A DNA stretch of 64,000 nucleotides, taken from Arthrinium phaeospermum (lineage: Eukaryota; Ascomycota; Sordariomycetes; Amphisphaeriales; Apiosporaceae). Positions within the stretch are counted from its first letter, which is position 1. The number at the start of each line of letters is the position of its first letter. The DNA is taken from NCBI GenBank assembly GCA_006503535.1, contig QYRS01000006.1:3224001-3288000 (forward strand), written 5' to 3'. The notes under the pieces were generated by a model. It worked only from the letters and a program-made list of their open reading frames with translations, had not been told where the DNA came from and did not search any database. A program made the position numbers and the translations under genes. This document shows, in pieces, positions 34,239-43,630 of the stretch.

Positions 34239-36568
34239 ATGTTGAAGTTCAGCCCGTTGCTGCTACTCGCAACGTAAGTGGGAGCCCCTACCCAGCCCCT
34301 GTCTATTCCCAGTGTCCCAACAGACGGATGATGTGCTAACCCCCTTTCCTCCCCAAAGACTCACGGCCGCCAACCCGGTACCGGGTGGAGGCGGCGAGGG
34401 TGGCGGCTATGGAGGAGGCGGCTATGGAGGAGGCGGCGGAGGCGGCGGCGGCCACGGGGGAGGCGGTGGAGGCTGGGGAGGAGGCGGTCACGGCTACGGC
34501 ACCCAGACCCAGGGTGGTTCGTGTTACCCCGTGACCACCACCGTCTCGGAGACGACGACGTGCACCGAGACGACCACCGAGTCGTGTGTCCCCATCGTCA
34601 CGACGGTGCCCGTGCCCACGACCGTCATCACCACGACCACGGAGGACGGCGGGAAGCCTACCACCATCTACTCCACCGTGGTGTCGACCGTGGGCGGGTC
34701 GACGGTGGTCGTGCCCACGACGGTCTACTCGGGGTCTACGGTGGTTGTGCCTACTACTACTACTGTTTATTCCGGTACCACTGAGTACGATACGGTAAGT
34801 CCGACTGCATCCCTCCTCGTCCATCCTCGTTTTGGCTTCGGGTCTTGGGGTCATGGAGTATCCTACCCTCCCCTGTTTCACCACTCTCTGTACTCCCACA
34901 TGTACTTCTTCAAGGAGCATAGCTGACCCGAACAGACAACCTTCTACATCACCACTGGCACCCCCGTCCCCACGACCGTGTACTCCACCGTGTACTCGTA
35001 CTCCACCATCGTGTCTGCCGGCGGCACGTCCTATGTCACGCTGACCACGACCCTGACCGGCGGCGGCAGCACCGCGACAGAGACTGACTATGTGACGGTA
35101 TCCACGGGCGGCTCAACTGACTATGTGACGGTCACCACTACCTTGACCGGAGGTGGAAGCACCGCCACAGAGACCGATTACGTCACGGTCACCACCAGCG
35201 GAGGAGGCTCTGTTTCCACCGAGACGGACTATGTTACGGTTACCACGACCCTGACCGGTGGCGGCAGCACCGCGACAGAGACTGACTATGTGACGGTATC
35301 CACGGGCGGCTCTACTGCCATAGTGACAGACTACGTTACCGTTACCACGACTCTGACCGGCGGCGGCAGCACCGCTACCGAGACCGATTACGTGACGGTC
35401 ACCACCAGCGGCGGAGGCTCTACCGCGACGGAGACCGACTATGTCACCGTCACCGGCGGAGGCTACACCACGACCGTCACCAAGCCCGGCGGCTATTGCA
35501 CCTCGGCTCCCGGGGGTCTGACGACGGTCACCATAACGCAAAGTAGGTCCCTTCCTCTCAGTTTCATTCAGCCACCCTTTGGCAATTAATATACGCGTTT
35601 ATGAAACCATTAAAGACGGCTAACCATGGTCTGATTACCTGAACACAGGCGGTAGCGGTGGTACTGATACGATAACCTACACGACGACTGACTACATCAC
35701 CGCGAGCGGGGGCATCACCACCATCACCGGCAGCGGCGCGGCCTACACCACGACCCAGTACGTCACTGTCCCGACCACCGTCGTGTCGGGCGGGGGAACG
35801 GCAACGGCCACCGTCACCACCACCGTCGTGTCCGGGGGCGGCGTCAGCACGACTACGGTTAGCGGAGGTATTACCACTATCACGGGCAGCGGCGCGGCCT
35901 ACACCACGACCGAGTACACGACCCAGTACGTCACTGGTTATGTAACCGTCCCGACGACCGTGCCCGCCGGGACCATAACTGTCCCAACCACCATCGTGTC
36001 GGGCGGCGGTACCGCAACCGCCACAGCCACAGTCACCACCACCGTCGTGTCGGGCGGCGGCATCACCACCACGACAGTGAGCGGCGCGGGCGGCACGAGC
36101 ACACAATACGTCACCGTCGCAACCACCCTGCCCGGCAGCGTCATCACGCTCACGACCACCGCGCCCGGCGGCACCGTGACCGTGCCCACCACCATCAGCG
36201 GCAGCGGCAGCACGGAGACGACCACGGTTACCGAGTCGGGCGGCGTCGTGACCGTGACCACGACCACGAGCGGCGGCGGCGGGTACTGCACCGCCACCCC
36301 GACGACCATAACGCTGACCACGACTGCGAGCAAGTGTGGTGGTGACGGCGGCTACGGAACCTCTCCCCCGCCTCCTCCTCCCCCGCCGACGACCACGGCT
36401 CCGCCGCCACCACCACCGGTCTCGACCACGGTCACACCGCCACCACCACCACCACCGGTCTCGACCACGGTTCCTCCACCACCACCACCGATCACGACCA
36501 CGTCGAGCAAGGACGGCGGCTACGGGTACCCCACCAGCAAGGCCGGTTACATTAGGAGATTCTTCTAA
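34239..36568 (+). CDS. Secreted Thr/Ser/Gly-rich repeat protein (cell-wall or adhesin-like), 4 exons
   Basis: A 665-aa predicted extracellular protein. Exons 34239-34273, 34359-34794, 34936-35542 and 35649-36568 have consistent phases. A signal peptide (MLKFSPLLLLATLTA) is followed by a Gly-rich block with GYGGGG and GHGGGG units (about 20-58), then long stretches of VTTT, TTTE and VPTTV, at least four copies of a TLTGGGSTATETDYVTV unit, VVSGGG units, and a Pro-rich region with PPPPPP-VSTT units near the C-terminus. Sparse Cys residues occur in SCYP, TTCTE, SCVP and GGYC. The tail GYIRRFF is charged and not a GPI signal, so the protein is either free or bound by other means. Heavy O-glycosylation is expected. 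It resembles no enzyme; structural wall protein or adhesin is inference from composition. Confidence 0.8.
35040..35450 (+). repeat. Coding tandem repeats in the secreted protein
   Basis: Units encoding TLTGGGSTATETDYVTV begin near 35053, 35143, 35251 and 35353. The units at 35053 and 35251 (198 bp or 66 codons apart) are nearly identical at DNA level for about 65 bp, with one difference in the first part. This indicates recent duplication or gene conversion. Confidence 0.85.
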
Positions 36569-37062
36569 GGGGTTTCATTGAGTCGGCTTACTTTCCTACG
36601 GACTTCACTACTACGGAAAGAGAAAAAAACATAAACAAAACATAAAGACAAAAACGGATGGTTTGGGAAGGCGCTTACACTAACGACCGGCATGACGAAA
36701 CGTGACCACCCCACCCACCACTCCTTTAGATTACTACTAATTCTCCTTCTTCGCTTCGATACCTTCCTTTATATAGCCCACTTTACATAGACACGAGAAG
36801 ACAATTACTTTTCCCCGAGTACATTGGCAATTATTGACACATTGTGGTTGGTTGAGCGTACAGTGAGCCCGACTGGAGGGCACGAAACGATTGAACACCC
36901 CATTCGACCCAGAAACTAAACGTGATACTCTACAGAAGCTATCTACAATGCTCGAGAAACAGAATGAACAAGGATGGCAAACCACATAACCCAGGCGCCC
37001 CTTTCCATACCGTCTCAAGCTTCCCCGTTCCCACACCCACCTACACAGCCACCATTCATCAC
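36569..37062. other. Convergent 3' region
   Basis: About 490 bp between the stop of the repeat-protein gene and the stop of the C48 protease candidate, with A-rich patches near 36620-36650. No gene was seen. Confidence 0.6.
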
Positions 37063-39030
37063 CTATACTTGGTACCTAAACACCGGCTTCCGGGGCGGGA
37101 CCTTCCGCGTCCCCTTTCCCCCAACCATAATCGCCGGCGTCTTCCCCAGCGGCGGTATGCCCTTCGTCTTGACCTTCTTCCGCGGCGGCTCCTCGCCCTC
37201 CTCGCCCCCCTGCTCGTCCGGCTGGCGGGACCTGAGGATGACCCCGGTGGGTGCTTCCTGGCGGCGGGTAAAGGGGTTGTCGTCGTTCCTGCTGACATTC
37301 TCGCCGCTGCCCAGCTGGCCGCCCCCTCCTCCCGGATAGTCCCCCGCCGGCAGGATATCGAGGTACCTCCCCCCCTTGCGCACGGTCGGCGGCGGCATGA
37401 CGAGCACGACGGGGGTCTTCCGGTACTTGGGCCTGCGGCGATCGAGCCTGCCGAACTCGAGCTCGGGACCGGCCCCCGCGTCGCCGCCGCCGCCGCCACC
37501 GCCGCCACCGCCCTCCTCCTGCCGCTTGCGCAGCATCCGCCTTCGCACGACGTCCCGCTCCGGCGTCGGCCAGAGGATGTACTCGGGTTCGTCTTTCGGC
37601 AGGTTGAGCGCCTCCTTCGCCTCCTTCCCCTCCTTCCCCTGCTCCTCCTGCACGATCTCGACCGCGACCCGGGCCCGGTACTCGCAAGCCCGCACCACGG
37701 CGGCCGCGTTCCGCCCCACCATCTCCCAGCGCTCGGCCGCGTAGTGGAACCAGCCCGGCAGGGGCTCGAAGACGAACCGGCACTCGGGCCCGTCCGGTGC
37801 GATCTGTCGGAACCGGGTCTCGCCCGCGTCGCCCACGCGCGCGAGTCTTCCCAAAAGCGTCTTGATAGCCGAATAGGCCCGCACGCCGCACGAGTTGACG
37901 TCGTCCTGGTCCGGGGCCCAGATGTTGCGGCGCCAGTCGCGCGGGTCGTCGCTGGGGAAGCGGAGGCCGGCGCGGCGCAGCAGGGATTCGAAGCGGGTGA
38001 AGATCCCCCGCCGCACCGTGCGGCGGCCGGCGGGGTCTTGGTATAGGCCCTCGATTATGGCGAGGCGCTGGACTTCGGGGTAGTACGTCACCGAGTCGTC
38101 GGCGGGCTTCTTGTCGTCCTTGTCGTTGGCAGGCTTCTTGCCGTCCTTGTCGTCGGCTGGCTTTTTGCCGTTCTTGTTGTCGGTGGGTTTCTTGCCATCT
38201 TTGTCGTTGTCGGCAGGTTTCTTGCCGTCTTTGTCTTTGTCGCCGGCAGACTCCGTGCATTCTTCGTCTTTCTTCTTAGGAGGCGGCGTGCCCACCCTGA
38301 CCCGGGGGTTCAGGGCAATGAGCACGGTGACCCAGTGGTTCCCGTCGACATTGACCGTCAGGATCGACCAGACCCGCCGACGCAAGTCGCGCAGCTGGCG
38401 GTTGCCCCGGAGCGTATTGTCGTCGTCGTCGAGCGTGATCCGGTCGAGGAGGTCGCGGTGCCGCCGCTCGTCGGCGGCGCCGTTTTGGAACCGGAAGTGG
38501 TCGCTCGCCTCCCAGTTGGCCACGTAGACGTGGTCCCGCACCTCGTCGGGCAGCATCTGCTCGACCAGGCTGTCCATGGCCGTGATGAGGGCGTTGCCCG
38601 TGACCCACGCCTGCATGTCCGCCTGCAGCGAGTGCAGGCCGTCGATGTTGCCCGGGGCGCCCGGCGCGGGGAGCTGGAACCCGGAGACGTCGTTGGGAAT
38701 CGTCGTGATGTGCCGGTACCTGTCGTCCTTGCTGCACAGCACGAGTCCGAGCTTCAGGTCTTGGTACGGGTTGTTGGTGCTGACTACCGGTGGCGCCACG
38801 GGAGGAGGCTGGCCTCCACCTCCACCGCCATCTGGGTCCGCGTCCGGTTGCTGCTGGTCAGCAGGTGCCCCGCCGTCGCTGCCCGGGTCCGACAGCACGA
38901 GAGGTTGCCCGGGGGACGAGCCAGGGACAGGTGCGCCGCCGTCGCTGTCCGACCCCAACAGATCGATAGGTTGCCCTGGGGACGAGCCAGGGAGCGGTGC
39001 CGGCGGAGGTGGCAAACCTGGGGCTGACAT
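37063..39030 (-). CDS. Ulp1-like (C48) cysteine protease candidate with candidate SUMO-interacting repeats
   Basis: An intronless 655-aa protein, probably a SUMO- or ubiquitin-like-protein protease. The catalytic His lies in DGNHWVTVLI (His232), and the oxyanion Gln and nucleophile in APDQDDVNSCGVRAY (Gln375, Cys381), with the six-residue Gln-to-Cys spacing of clan CE. Between them, residues about 263-312 are a hydrophilic insert of DKDGKKPAD-type repeats. The N-terminus has two copies of PGSSPGQP followed by IDLLGSDSD and LVLSDPGSD, each a hydrophobic core plus acidic run as in SUMO-interacting motifs. A C-terminal region of about 150 residues has a Gly run, EFGRLDRRRPKYRKTP and a basic RKKVKTKG, possibly nuclear targeting. 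The acidic member of the triad was not located with confidence. Codon use is extremely GC-rich. Antisense frames are shadows of this composition. Confidence 0.72.
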   Translation of the reverse strand: MSAPGLPPPPAPLPGSSPGQPIDLLGSDSDGGAPVPGSSPGQPLVLSDPGSDGGAPADQQQPDADPDGGGGGGQPPPVAPPVVSTNNPYQDLKLGLVLCSKDDRYRHITTIPNDVSGFQLPAPGAPGNIDGLHSLQADMQAWVTGNALITAMDSLVEQMLPDEVRDHVYVANWEASDHFRFQNGAADERRHRDLLDRITLDDDDNTLRGNRQLRDLRRRVWSILTVNVDGNHWVTVLIALNPRVRVGTPPPKKKDEECTESAGDKDKDGKKPADNDKDGKKPTDNKNGKKPADDKDGKKPANDKDDKKPADDSVTYYPEVQRLAIIEGLYQDPAGRRTVRRGIFTRFESLLRRAGLRFPSDDPRDWRRNIWAPDQDDVNSCGVRAYSAIKTLLGRLARVGDAGETRFRQIAPDGPECRFVFEPLPGWFHYAAERWEMVGRNAAAVVRACEYRARVAVEIVQEEQGKEGKEAKEALNLPKDEPEYILWPTPERDVVRRRMLRKRQEEGGGGGGGGGGDAGAGPELEFGRLDRRRPKYRKTPVVLVMPPPTVRKGGRYLDILPAGDYPGGGGGQLGSGENVSRNDDNPFTRRQEAPTGVILRSRQPDEQGGEEGEEPPRKKVKTKGIPPLGKTPAIMVGGKGTRKVPPRKPVFRYQV

Positions 39031-39947
39031 TGCGAGCCAACTATACTATATATGTATATTAACTGATTTAGTTCGAGATATCTATGCCTTGCTGTTACGA
39101 TATGGGCTACGAATGAGTTTGTCTAGGTGGCGGAAACGCAGAAACGAATCGCATGCCGGGTATTGTCGAACAGGCAAGAGTAGGACGATCAGCCCAGAGG
39201 ACGGCAAGGCCGCTTCGCTACTGCTCTCCTTTCCATTGTGTACCTATCCAACTATGATCAAAGAGCTCAGATCTGAAAGGCGACCAGAAAAGGAACAAAG
39301 GGTGAAGGCCAGTATTGACTCATTGCGGAACACATGCCAACTGGCTGGAGGACCAGCTTTGTTCACCAATCTGTGTAGACAGAATGCCAAAACCACAATT
39401 GATGGTTAAACGAAAAAGTATTGAGAGGAATCTGGGAAGAACAATACATCTGGTAGCCATCACAGTCGAATGTGGACAATTGCCTATCGAGTTGCTTGCC
39501 CCTGCAAGAACATGACAGAATGCTAAACTATTCTGGGGGCCCCAATAAATACTTCACGGGACTCTCTCAATTGAGACTAGTTCTTCGAGAAGCCAAGGTC
39601 GTCGGCCTAGTGACGAGACCATAAATGTATGATCAGCCAAGCCATGTTATTAGTTACGACATCGACATGATCAGAGCCGCTACTGTCAGTCACCAAAAGA
39701 AAGGCATTTATCTGCATAAACAGTTGCGTAGTAAGTTAAAGTAATAAGTATTAAATATCTATTAGCCAACGGCCCGTGACGGTGTAGCGCAGGTCGTCAG
39801 CGAGTAGTTCGACCATTGAAAGTAGATCCAACAACCTCCCATTACGATTAATCCAGAGACGAATCAAAGGTATAAGAAAATAAATATCTGTCATGAAACA
39901 TACATCCAATCATTACATAAAAGTAAGAACCCGCGACTCTCGCCCGC
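39031..39947. other. Intergenic region upstream of the C48 protease candidate
   Basis: AT-rich DNA of about 900 bp. No gene or clear element was recognised. Confidence 0.6.
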
Positions 39948-41345
39948 TCAGCCAGCCTGGTACATCCCCAACGCCACAACATGCGGATTAATCATCGTCA
40001 AGTTAAACGGCGTAACCGGCACCTCCGCGTCGGTGAGCGCCAGGAAGATGGTCCCGTTGACGGCCGGGTCGCCCTCGAAGGTGCTCATGTTGGGCTGGAT
40101 GGTGAAGGCCGAGTTGCCGCTGATGTTCTGCAGAGGGGTGTAGGTCACGTTGAGCTGCGAGACCCAGGCCGCGTACAGCGGGTCGCACGCCGACGTCGAC
40201 GAGACGTAGCTGTTGTTGGGCCCGACGGCCTGCCCCGGCGCGTCCCAGGTCAGGAACACCTGGCGGCCCGGGTACGAGAGCGGGTTGGTGCGGTTGTGGG
40301 TGATGGCGGGCGCGCAGTTCTCGCCGACCTTGTCGGAGTTGAGGCAGTCCTCGTCGGGCTTGACATCCTCGGTGGACAGGGTGTTGGTGTAGCCGCCCGT
40401 CGTCTCGTTCCAGACGTCGGAGCCGTCGATGCGGGCCGGGTTGGGCTGGTTGAGGATGTTGAGCGAGGGGATGTTCTGCCAGATGAGGCGGGTCTGGTCC
40501 GCGGGGCACGACGAGATGTAGGGGGCCAGCAGGGTCCAGGCCCAGGACTGGGGGATGCCGATCTCGAACCAGACGGGCATGGGGAAGAGGCCCTCGAACT
40601 GGCGGAAGATCATCTGCTGGCGGGCCTCGGTGCTGATGGACTGCAGGAGCAGCTGGGCGCTCTCGCGGGAGTCGAGGTGGTTAAGGAAACCGTAGACGCC
40701 CGACTCGCCGAAGCGGGTCAGCTTCTGGCAGAAGTCGATGTACTCGCGGACGTTGTTGACAGGGTAGTTGTAAGTGCATTGGACGGGCGCCTCGGCACCG
40801 AGGATGTTGGTGAGAAGAGTGGCGTGGCCAACCTCCTGGTCCGCCATGAACTCCAAGAGGTAACGGTCCTCAGCAGTCAGGCCGGCGTCCTCAAAGTCTT
40901 GGACGCTGAACTTGGCGAGGCCCCAGTGGAAGAGGTCGAGCTCGATCCACTCCTGGTAGAGAGCCAGTGCTAAGGACTCGTAGTCGAAGTCACTGATGGG
41001 CCGGTAGACGGGGAGGGTGCCGTTGGTGCCCAGACCGCCGGCGGGAGTGTAGGGAGCCGGCTCGGGGGCGTGCAGCTTGCCATCGGCCGGGTAGTCGAAC
41101 TTGAATGACTCCGCGGGCAGAGGCGCAACGGACGGGGCCAGGACATCTGTAGACAGAGCGCCGGTGGTGGTGGGCGTTCCAGTATAGGGGCCGTGGGAGG
41201 TCACGTTGGTGTTGGGAACCTGCGACGGAGTCGCGGTAGGAATCGACGTGAAGGTGGTCGTAGCCTCGGACACCACCGGGACGGCGAAGCACCGGGATGC
41301 AAGCGCAAGAAGGCTTCCGCCGGTGAGGACTTTGGAGAAAGTCAT
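39948..41345 (-). CDS. rds1: Rds1-like secreted ferritin-fold protein
   Basis: An intronless 465-aa stress-type protein related to S. pombe Rds1 and plant desiccation-related proteins; its biochemical role is unknown. The signal peptide MTFSKVLTGGSLLALASRCFA is followed by a Thr/Pro-rich segment with Asn-Val-Thr sites. The ferritin-like helical domain (about 118-300) carries acidic residues and His in the expected places: YQEWIELDLFHW (Glu132, Glu135), LLEFMADQEVGHATLL (Glu165, Glu171, His174) and ISTEARQQMIFRQF. PVWFEIGIPQSWAWTLLAPY and NIPSLNILNQP follow, conserved in fungal members. Several N-glycosylation sites occur in the C-terminal half. A TATA-type TATAAATAA lies 84 nt upstream, fitting inducible expression. 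Confidence 0.9.
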   Translation of the reverse strand: MTFSKVLTGGSLLALASRCFAVPVVSEATTTFTSIPTATPSQVPNTNVTSHGPYTGTPTTTGALSTDVLAPSVAPLPAESFKFDYPADGKLHAPEPAPYTPAGGLGTNGTLPVYRPISDFDYESLALALYQEWIELDLFHWGLAKFSVQDFEDAGLTAEDRYLLEFMADQEVGHATLLTNILGAEAPVQCTYNYPVNNVREYIDFCQKLTRFGESGVYGFLNHLDSRESAQLLLQSISTEARQQMIFRQFEGLFPMPVWFEIGIPQSWAWTLLAPYISSCPADQTRLIWQNIPSLNILNQPNPARIDGSDVWNETTGGYTNTLSTEDVKPDEDCLNSDKVGENCAPAITHNRTNPLSYPGRQVFLTWDAPGQAVGPNNSYVSSTSACDPLYAAWVSQLNVTYTPLQNISGNSAFTIQPNMSTFEGDPAVNGTIFLALTDAEVPVTPFNLTMINPHVVALGMYQAG

Positions 41346-43630
41346 GATTGCGGGCTAGAGTGAGGGTATCTTGGAAGAGGATGAAGAGAGGAAAGGAAAC
41401 CCAGGAATCTCTGAGCGTTTCACCCACCTTATTTATATCTACTTCACGGAAGCGAGCCCGCGGCAGTTTACGATCTGCATTTTCAGCCTGCAGATGACGA
41501 CTTGGACAGAGCTATGCCACTCCATGGGCCTGCCAGGTATCCTACCTTAGCATCGTTACATGGGGGGAATGCTCAGGCCGTCACCATGACAAAAAGCAAC
41601 AGCCTCGCGTAGCTGGGCAACACAGGTAGCGCCTTTCGCCCAAGTAGCTTCGGTGGTTCGCAGCAATTCCCAGCGGAGATGGGAATGCAGGCCGAGTGTC
41701 CGTTACGTTAGCAATGCGCATGCGGTGCGGTTGATGCAGTTCGAATGCGGCCATGCAGGGACAAGGCACGCCCGCGCTAAGCCTATGTACCCGTCATCGT
41801 TATAGTGAACGAACAGCATCTAGCTGTGTGGGCCTGGACGTTGGAAAGAGCAATCTCGGCAGCGAGGTTGAGCCAATGCGGCAACTGTCGCAGCGCTCAT
41901 CACCTGCAATAGTAGTCCAATGGCGCGAATAGACAAGACCCCACCACCCAGGCTGCGGTGGTAGCAGTATAGGAAGTGAATATGGATGACACCGATACAT
42001 AGTGCCATCTGGAGGCCCATAGATATGTCTGACTTGTTGAGGAAGTACCCCTGCCAATTCCCTCTTCGATCAGAACAAATACTGGATCGGGTCAATATAT
42101 TAGAGCTAGGGAGGTGGTGCGGTAGGAGGGCAGGATGCTCGCTTCGGCATCTGTAAGTGGATATGGGGTGACATTCAACTACCGCGCTCGATCTTCTCTT
42201 GGGGATCTGAGAATCTCCGATCACTTTCTATCTTCCGAGAGCTCCGATCCATTGGAAGGCAGGCATATGGACGGCTCGATTTGATGCTGCGAGCCGGCCA
42301 TCACCGTGGGCGACGTGCATAGGCGGTTGCCGTGGCATTTCGTTGATTGGGAGAAATCAAATCTATCTGGGGTCGGGCTCGCCTCCGAAACCCAAATATG
42401 TAGACAATTGAGTACAATTCACGGGCAAACAAACGTGCTTAAAGTGGTGGCTAGCCTCCCGCATCTGTCCTGCAACTCTCGGCCAATTTCTTTTGGGAAG
42501 AAAATGAAGGCTCAACCGAGCCCATTGGGCGCCTCAAAGATCTGGGATGAGGAAGTGGTGACGTTTAGAAGTCAAGATTTCGATAATTTGGAGGGGAGTG
42601 TTTTCTCCGACCTGGACGATCCCCTGTAGGCAAGCTCCGGCAAGAAGCTACCCCCCTGTTGGCCGCCTGTTGTTAGCCCGCCCACCACAGCCTTGATCTT
42701 ACGTCTTCCATTGATTCTGGCTTGTTATCCCCGAAAGATATCAAAGGCGATGGGTAATTGCTACTAGTTTCCGCCATTTGCCCTTTCCTCGATCTAAGAT
42801 CGCCCAGATAAGATCTCGCCCGGGCGACCAGCTGTTCCTCCCTGGTGCGCATTCGATACCGCCGTTACAGCCGAGCCTACATATCACAATTACCTCTGCA
42901 TATGCAGGCAGGAATTGATTGACAGGTCAGACGTTCGTCAGTCGCACCCGATCACTTCCTCGGCTTGCCTCCGGCTGTGCTTTTTGACATATCGACATAT
43001 GTATATGTATGTACATGCCCGGCCGAGCTCAACTTTGAAAACTGATGTCTGCTTCGTCGTACACAGTACCCGGTCAACTGGTGCAGATGTAAGTCGTTTG
43101 AAAGTGCTAGGCTATAGACCCATAGCAGCTGGCAGCAATTTGCGCATTGTCTTTGCCTCGCCTTCGCATATGATGATGTATGAAGATTTTCAACTGAATA
43201 CCTGGCGCATCCAGCCAGCCTCTGTCAAGTGGAACGATATGGGAAAGGCTATGCAAGCTTGAGGCGAAACATCAAGACCTGACCCGACTGGAATAGAAGC
43301 GCCTGTCATTAAACCTGGCCAATGTCAATTTCCTGTAGTAGCATGATCACTTCGTTGAACATAGTCCCTAGCTTCGTAGACGTCTTGGGTATATATAATA
43401 TATCTGTACTACTGACTAATAACCAAGCTAAACCACCAACCACCAAAGGCTGGCGCTGGCAGTGTAAAGATAATAGTAGTCCACGCTGGCACAGAATGTC
43501 CTGTTTTCCATACACCCATAACCCAGAAATTTCTAACAAACAGCGCCCGCGTCACTCTACAGTTCGAATCTTACTCTTTCGCTCTACTCACGCACGCTTT
43601 TTTTCTTTCTCCTTCTTTGGGATCATCTCC
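41346..43630. other. 2.3 kb intergenic region between the Rds1-like gene and SPT8
   Basis: It holds the Rds1-like promoter and the SPT8 3' end. No other gene is supported. Short frames have no recognisable domain. GC and AT composition alternate without clear repeats. Confidence 0.55.
41429..41437 (-). promoter_or_regulatory. TATA box of the Rds1-like gene
   Basis: The minus strand reads TATAAATAA, 84 nt upstream of the start codon. It is a near-consensus element. Confidence 0.6.

Noticed and set aside
36922..38046. 374-codon plus-strand frame opposite the C48 protease candidate
   Set aside because: It is the antisense shadow of a very GC-rich coding region and mirrors its low-complexity repeats; the minus frame carries the catalytic motifs.
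39981..40973. 330-codon plus-strand frame opposite the Rds1-like gene
   Set aside because: Antisense shadow; the minus strand has signal peptide, ferritin-fold motifs and a TATA box.
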